DNA from: Pseudanabaena sp. PCC 6802
GTDB lineage: Bacteria > Cyanobacteriota > Cyanobacteriia > Pseudanabaenales > Pseudanabaenaceae
Direction of reading: 5' to 3'
NCBI RefSeq assembly: GCF_000332175.1
Contig: NZ_KB235914.1
Span: 689,966-753,965 of the forward strand
DNA length: 64,000 nucleotides
Each line of letters starts with the position of its first letter. The stretch's first letter is position 1. This document shows, in pieces, positions 62,815 to 64,000 of this stretch. Under the pieces are notes generated by a model. That model did no database searches and had not been told where the DNA came from. It saw nothing but the letters and a program-made list of their open reading frames with translations. The translations under genes were made by a program, and so were the position numbers.

Positions 62815-64000
62815 CTAGCGACCGATACCGACATAGTTGAAGCCAGCGGCTTCGAGGGCTTCGCGATCGCAGAAGTTACGAGCATCGACCATGACGTGAT
62901 TGGTCATCAGCTTTGCCATCTTCGCGTAGTCAAGGGTGCGAAACTCTTCCCAATCTGTCACTAAGACTAAAGCATCACAGCCGTCAGCGAGGCGTTCGGC
63001 ATCGGTTTCCACGATCACGTTGGAGAGCGCATCGCGAATACCAGACTGGGACACGATCGGATCGTAAGCCTTTACCTTAGCTCCCAAGCGGCTGAGTTGT
63101 TCGATTAAGGTTAGAGAAGGTGCATCGCGCATGTCATCGGTATCCGGCTTAAACGCTAAGCCCAGAAGTCCGATCGTTTTGCCCTTCAGAATCTTCAAAG
63201 TCTGCTGGAGTTTTAAGACAACTAAGTTACGCTGGTGCTGGTTGACCTGCACGCAAGCCTTGAGTAGCTCGGCAGTATAGCCGTAGTCAGTGGCCGTATG
63301 AATTAATGCCGATACGTCCTTGCCGAAGCAGGAGCCGCCCCAACCGATGCCCGCCTGGAGGAACTTGCTACCGATACGGGAATCTAGCCCTATGCCGCGA
63401 CTGACCTCTTTAATATCAGCACCAACGCGATCGCAAACATTGGCGACCTCGTTGACAAAGCTAATCTTTACGGCTAGGAAGGCATTGGCAGCATACTTAA
63501 TCATTTCTGCCGAGTTCAGATCGGTCACCACAACGGGAACTGGGGTACTGGTTTTGTCTGTAGCATATTTGCGGTTGATGATATCTGCATAGAGTGCGTG
63601 CATGACTTTGATGGCGCGATCGCTGCTACTGCCCAGAACGATGCGATCGGGGTTAAAAGTATCGTAAACGGCATTACCTTCGCGCAAGAATTCGGGATTG
63701 CTGACAATATCGAATTCCGCTTGCTTGTGATTGCCATGCTCTGCCATACCATCTAGCACCAGCATCCGCACCCAATCGCCAGAGCCGATTGGCACCGTGG
63801 ACTTATTCACGATTACCTTATAGCCATGCTTGAGGTGAGCGCCAATGCTGCGGGCTACGGCTTCTACATAACGGGTATCGCTTTGCCCGTCTGGTAACGG
63901 TGGCGTACCGACGGCAATAAACAGGACTTCGCCGTGTTCTACACCAGCCATAATATCCGTGGTAAAGCTGAGGTGACCTGCCGCGATCGCCTGCTGCATG
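62815..64000 (-). CDS. UDP-glucose/GDP-mannose dehydrogenase, N-terminus beyond window
   Basis: About 394 codons are visible and the frame is open to the right edge; the N-terminal GxGYVG NAD motif lies outside. Seen: EVLFIAVGTPPLPDGQSDTR, VNKSTVPIGSGD, SNPEFLREGNAVYD, DLNSAEMIKYAANAFLAVKI, the catalytic Cys in GGSCFGKD, GLAFKPDTDDMRDAPS and LVLVTDWEEF. The family oxidises UDP-glucose to UDP-glucuronate for polysaccharides. UDP-glucose is favoured by the overall pattern. The full protein would be about 460 residues. Confidence 0.95.
   Translation of the reverse strand, partial: MQQAIAAGHLSFTTDIMAGVEHGEVLFIAVGTPPLPDGQSDTRYVEAVARSIGAHLKHGYKVIVNKSTVPIGSGDWVRMLVLDGMAEHGNHKQAEFDIVSNPEFLREGNAVYDTFNPDRIVLGSSSDRAIKVMHALYADIINRKYATDKTSTPVPVVVTDLNSAEMIKYAANAFLAVKISFVNEVANVCDRVGADIKEVSRGIGLDSRIGSKFLQAGIGWGGSCFGKDVSALIHTATDYGYTAELLKACVQVNQHQRNLVVLKLQQTLKILKGKTIGLLGLAFKPDTDDMRDAPSLTLIEQLSRLGAKVKAYDPIVSQSGIRDALSNVIVETDAERLADGCDALVLVTDWEEFRTLDYAKMAKLMTNHVMVDARNFCDREALEAAGFNYVGIGR

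Noticed and set aside
1-64000. CRISPR array
   Set aside because: The dispersed repeats are 100 bp or longer, spaced by kilobases and palindromic; no regular repeat-spacer structure or cas genes were seen.
57000-64000. DGR reverse transcriptase or template repeat near the candidate variable region
   Set aside because: No reverse-transcriptase motif and no second copy of the 58045-58150 sequence was found in the window; the DGR prediction therefore depends on a trans-acting element.

Overview
The window is cyanobacterial chromosome. The palindrome GCGATCGC and its core CGATCG are very frequent. Several products are cyanobacteria-specific or typical: PsbU, PcxA, RpaB, a high-light-inducible Hli protein, Ycf51, DUF1997 and DUF3326 proteins, plus many Uma2 genes. 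Repeat content and gene mix suggest a filamentous or Pseudanabaena-like lineage, but that is inference only. I see no rRNA, no tRNA and no CRISPR array.

Layout. 1-5.4 kb: end of a caspase-like gene, a small coiled-coil protein, guaA overlapping an S9 peptidase, and a DUF1997 protein. 5.4-18.5 kb: haloperoxidase-like protein, NAD(P)-binding SDR, HEAT protein, tsaE, pcxA, a subtilase with a propeptide-like small neighbour, pfkA, a sulfurtransferase and an FHA-GGDEF-EAL protein. 18.7-27.9 kb: a restriction-like island (MmeI-like DNA methyltransferase, Uma2, SF2 helicase, GIY-YIG nuclease). Each of its three core genes has been hit: a DUF559 cassette sits in frame in the methyltransferase, the helicase has a frameshift at a G5 run, and a 1484-bp insertion sequence splits the nuclease gene. 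28-37 kb: lspA, hli, rpaB, adenosine-specific kinase, a CrtISO-like oxidoreductase, an APC permease, an exported Pcm, DUF1614, psbU and two very small membrane proteins. 37-46.6 kb: marC, an ETHE1-like/SulP pair, a deletion scar joining archease to rtcB, hicAB, Uma2, a P-type ATPase and a vapBC-like pair. 46.6-57.2 kb: E2-like acyltransferase, a very large hybrid kinase, a PQQ-type sugar dehydrogenase, Ycf51, DUF3326, Uma2, RTX protein and SDR.

The most interesting block is 57.2-62.8 kb, a co-directional run on the minus strand: Uma2, AAA ATPase, a STAND-like ATPase with TPRs and a C-terminal formylglycine-generating-enzyme (C-type-lectin) domain, and a second Uma2. The last codons of the lectin domain look like the variable region of a diversity-generating retroelement (DGR): many codons of the form NNC/NNT at positions that are Asn in related sequences. 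No reverse transcriptase or template repeat is in the window, so this is a testable prediction. A UDP-glucose dehydrogenase gene runs off the right edge.

About sixteen copies of 100-115 bp structured repeats (families A and B plus variants) are scattered through the window, often within a few bases of stop codons. They share a GC-rich double-hairpin core but have exchangeable terminal arms that begin TATAG and end CTATA. Some have entered coding space. A separate repeat family (C) is confined to the restriction-like island.
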